Of a stretch of DNA of 7,064 nucleotides, positions 5,574-7,064 are shown in pieces. Numbering within the stretch: the first letter of the stretch is position 1; every line of letters begins with the position of its first letter. Under the pieces are notes generated by a model. That model was not told where the DNA came from. It did no database searches and saw only the letters and a list, made by a program, of their open reading frames with translations. The position numbers were made by a program, and so were the translations under genes. Source of the stretch: JAVBUY01 sp031552735 (GTDB lineage Bacteria; Bacillota; Clostridia; Christensenellales; Aristaeellaceae); assembly GCA_031552735.1 (NCBI GenBank), contig JAVBMF010000069.1, forward strand, positions 1 through 7,064, read 5' to 3'.

Positions 5574-7064
5574 TTACGCTTCTTCAGCGTCCTTCTTTTT
5601 GGTGGTCTTTTTCTTGGGCGCTTCTTCCTCGGCGGGAGCGGCGTCCTCGGCTTCGGCCTTCTTCTTGGCGGGCGCCTTCTTCTTGGGCGCTTCCTCCTCA
5701 GCGGGGGCGGCGTCCTCGGTTTCGGCCTTCTTCTTGGCGGGCGCCTTCTTCTTGGGCGCTTCCTCCTCGGCGGGGGCGGCGTCCTCGGCTTCAACCTTCT
5801 TCTTGGCGGGCGCCTTCTTCTTGGGCGCTTCCTCCTCGGCAGTGGCCGCGTCGGTCACTTCTTCCACCACGGCCGCGGCCACCTCGACGTCTTCGCCGGG
5901 CAGCTGCATGTCCTCGTGGTTGATGGCTTCTTCCTCCAGCGCCTCGCGGATAGACAGGCTGATGCGCTTGGCGGCGGGATCCACATTCAGGATTTTCACG
6001 CGCACCATGTCGCCGACCTTCACCGCGTCCTCTACCTTGGCAATGCGGTTTAGCGCGCACTGCGAGATGTGCACCAGACCATCGATGCCGGGCTCCAGCT
6101 CCACAAAGGCGCCGAATGTGGTGATGCGCACCACCTTGCCCTCTACGATGCTGCCGATCATGTACTTCTCCGCGGCCATATCCCACGGGCGCTTTTGCAG
6201 CTGCTTATAGCCCAGCTGGATGCGCTCGCGCTCGGGATCGAGCGACAGGATGACCACTTTGACCTCCTGATTGGGCGACACCACATCCGACGGATGCTTG
6301 ACGCGGCCCCAGCTCAGGTCGGTGACGTGAATCAGACCATCGACGCCGCCGATGTCCACAAACGCGCCAAAGTCGGTCAGGCGGCGCACGATGCCGTCGA
6401 TGACATCGTTGACCTGCATCTTGCCCCAGATTTCCTGCTTGCGCGCGGCAAATTCCTCTTGCAGATAGGCTTTGAACGAAGCGACAACACGCTTCTTGGC
6501 CTGGTCAACCTCGATGATCTTGAGCTTCATGGGCTTGCCCACGAACTCTTCGATCTTCTCGACATAGCGCAACGACAGCTGCGATGCTGGCACAAACGCG
6601 CGCACGCCCATCACGTCGGCAATCAAGCCGCCCTTGACGGATTCCTTGCCCACGCCATCCACATACTCGCCCGCTTCGTACTTTTCCATCAACGCGTCCC
6701 AGAACTTGCGGTTGACGATATTGCGCTGTGAAAGCACGACGTTTCCTTCGCCATCGTTGACCTTGACCACCTCAACCTCGATCTCGTCACCGATCTTGCA
6801 ATCGGTGGAGGTCAGATCGGCGCGCTTAATCAAGCCATCGGACTTATAGCCGATGTTGACGCACACCTCGTCTTCGGTGATCTGCACCACAGTGCCAGTC
6901 ACGGTTTGGCCAGGACGGATTTTGACCAACGTCGCCTCGACATCGGCCATAAAGTCGCTCTGCGCCTGGTCTAGTCCTTGGTCATGCTTCTCCATGTCGT
7001 TCATCCGAGTGACAACCTCCTTAAGTAGCCAGCCTGGCGTCGATGCACCGGCTGTAATCCCAAT
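5574..7064 (-). CDS. ispH-rpsA: IspH-ribosomal protein S1 fusion, 5' end (most of IspH) outside window
   Basis: The frame is open from the window edge. The first 20 codons encode the C-terminus of 4-hydroxy-3-methylbut-2-enyl diphosphate reductase (GITAGASTP, then a short helix), the last enzyme of the MEP isoprenoid pathway. It continues without a stop into S1, which binds mRNA during translation. Numbered from the Met at 7004, four S1 domains cover about 32-94, 117-180, 199-268 and 284-353. The third and fourth carry the classic FGAFV and DGLIHV/DGLVHIS motifs (from 212 and 297); the first two are more divergent, as is usual. Residues 354-389 are acidic. A tail of 23-residue repeats (390-458, partial copy to 466) alternates EEEAPKKK, APAKKK and EDAAPA. 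IspH-S1 fusions are well known in Clostridia. The Met at 7004 is not the true start, although an SD-like site precedes it. Confidence 0.93.
   Translation of the reverse strand: MGITAGASTPGWLLKEVVTRMNDMEKHDQGLDQAQSDFMADVEATLVKIRPGQTVTGTVVQITEDEVCVNIGYKSDGLIKRADLTSTDCKIGDEIEVEVVKVNDGEGNVVLSQRNIVNRKFWDALMEKYEAGEYVDGVGKESVKGGLIADVMGVRAFVPASQLSLRYVEKIEEFVGKPMKLKIIEVDQAKKRVVASFKAYLQEEFAARKQEIWGKMQVNDVIDGIVRRLTDFGAFVDIGGVDGLIHVTDLSWGRVKHPSDVVSPNQEVKVVILSLDPERERIQLGYKQLQKRPWDMAAEKYMIGSIVEGKVVRITTFGAFVELEPGIDGLVHISQCALNRIAKVEDAVKVGDMVRVKILNVDPAAKRISLSIREALEEEAINHEDMQLPGEDVEVAAAVVEEVTDAATAEEEAPKKKAPAKKKVEAEDAAPAEEEAPKKKAPAKKKAETEDAAPAEEEAPKKKAPAKKKAEAEDAAPAEEEAPKKKTTKKKDAEEA
5607..5837 (-). repeat. 69-bp in-frame tandem repeats encoding the S1 tail
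   Basis: Three full 69-bp units (5769-5837, 5700-5768, 5631-5699) and a 24-bp partial fourth (5607-5630) each encode EEEAPKKK-APAKKK plus a variable-edge EAEDAAPA segment. By direct comparison the full units differ from one another at only 3 or 4 of 69 positions, so they arose by recent duplication or are kept alike by recombination. The copy number is likely to vary between strains and to be hard to assemble from short reads. Confidence 0.9.
7016..7022 (-). promoter_or_regulatory. Internal Shine-Dalgarno-like site within the IspH-S1 fusion
   Basis: AAGGAGG occurs inside the fusion frame, encoding part of the Lys-Glu-Val of the IspH C-terminus, 11 nt before the in-frame ATG at 7004, which falls at the IspH/S1 junction. 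It could allow a separate S1 polypeptide to be started from the same mRNA. The spacing is a little long and the match may be a chance result of codon choice. Confidence 0.35.

Noticed and set aside
5491..6210. A 239-codon plus-strand frame with Ala/Ser/Phe/Leu repeats
   Set aside because: Its apparent repeats are the antisense reading of the S1 tail repeats; there is no start signal and the opposite strand holds a clear S1 gene.

Overview
All convincing genes lie on the minus strand, so the window is best read from its right end to its left. Two features suggest a GC-rich member of the Clostridia (Firmicutes), possibly a gut lineage. One is an IspH fused to ribosomal protein S1, which is typical of Clostridia. 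The other is strong AGGAGG ribosome-binding sites before nearly every gene. This taxonomic call is an inference; no rRNA or other marker is present.

Right part (7064 to about 4965): the window opens inside an ispH-rpsA fusion. The last 20 residues of IspH run in frame into four S1 RNA-binding domains and then a lysine/alanine/proline-rich tail built of 69-bp tandem repeats. A terminator-like hairpin separates it from aroQ (type II 3-dehydroquinate dehydratase, shikimate pathway), which ends at a good intrinsic terminator. Both are housekeeping genes.

Middle (4929 to 2975): a monoacylglycerol-lipase-like alpha/beta hydrolase is followed by a two-gene unit with its own sigma-A-like promoter. 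The unit encodes a DUF4279 protein and a full-length HD-domain phosphohydrolase relative in which most of the metal-binding residues have been replaced. Its function is unknown; the pair is the most likely place here for something undescribed.

Intergenic stretch (2974 to 2642): a cluster of perfect hairpins, possibly a palindromic repeat element, lies next to the stop of the HD-like gene. It is followed by a UUCG-loop intrinsic terminator and then a near-consensus promoter with a 12-bp palindrome between its -35 and -10 boxes.

Left part (2641 to 1): that promoter drives an ABC importer operon of the TrpX/COG2984 type. It encodes a secreted substrate-binding protein, then, after a large intercistronic hairpin, one polypeptide that joins the membrane permease to the ATPase. 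In most relatives these are two genes. The fused gene runs off the left edge. The likely substrate is an aromatic amino acid or another small organic solute, but the sequence alone does not fix this.
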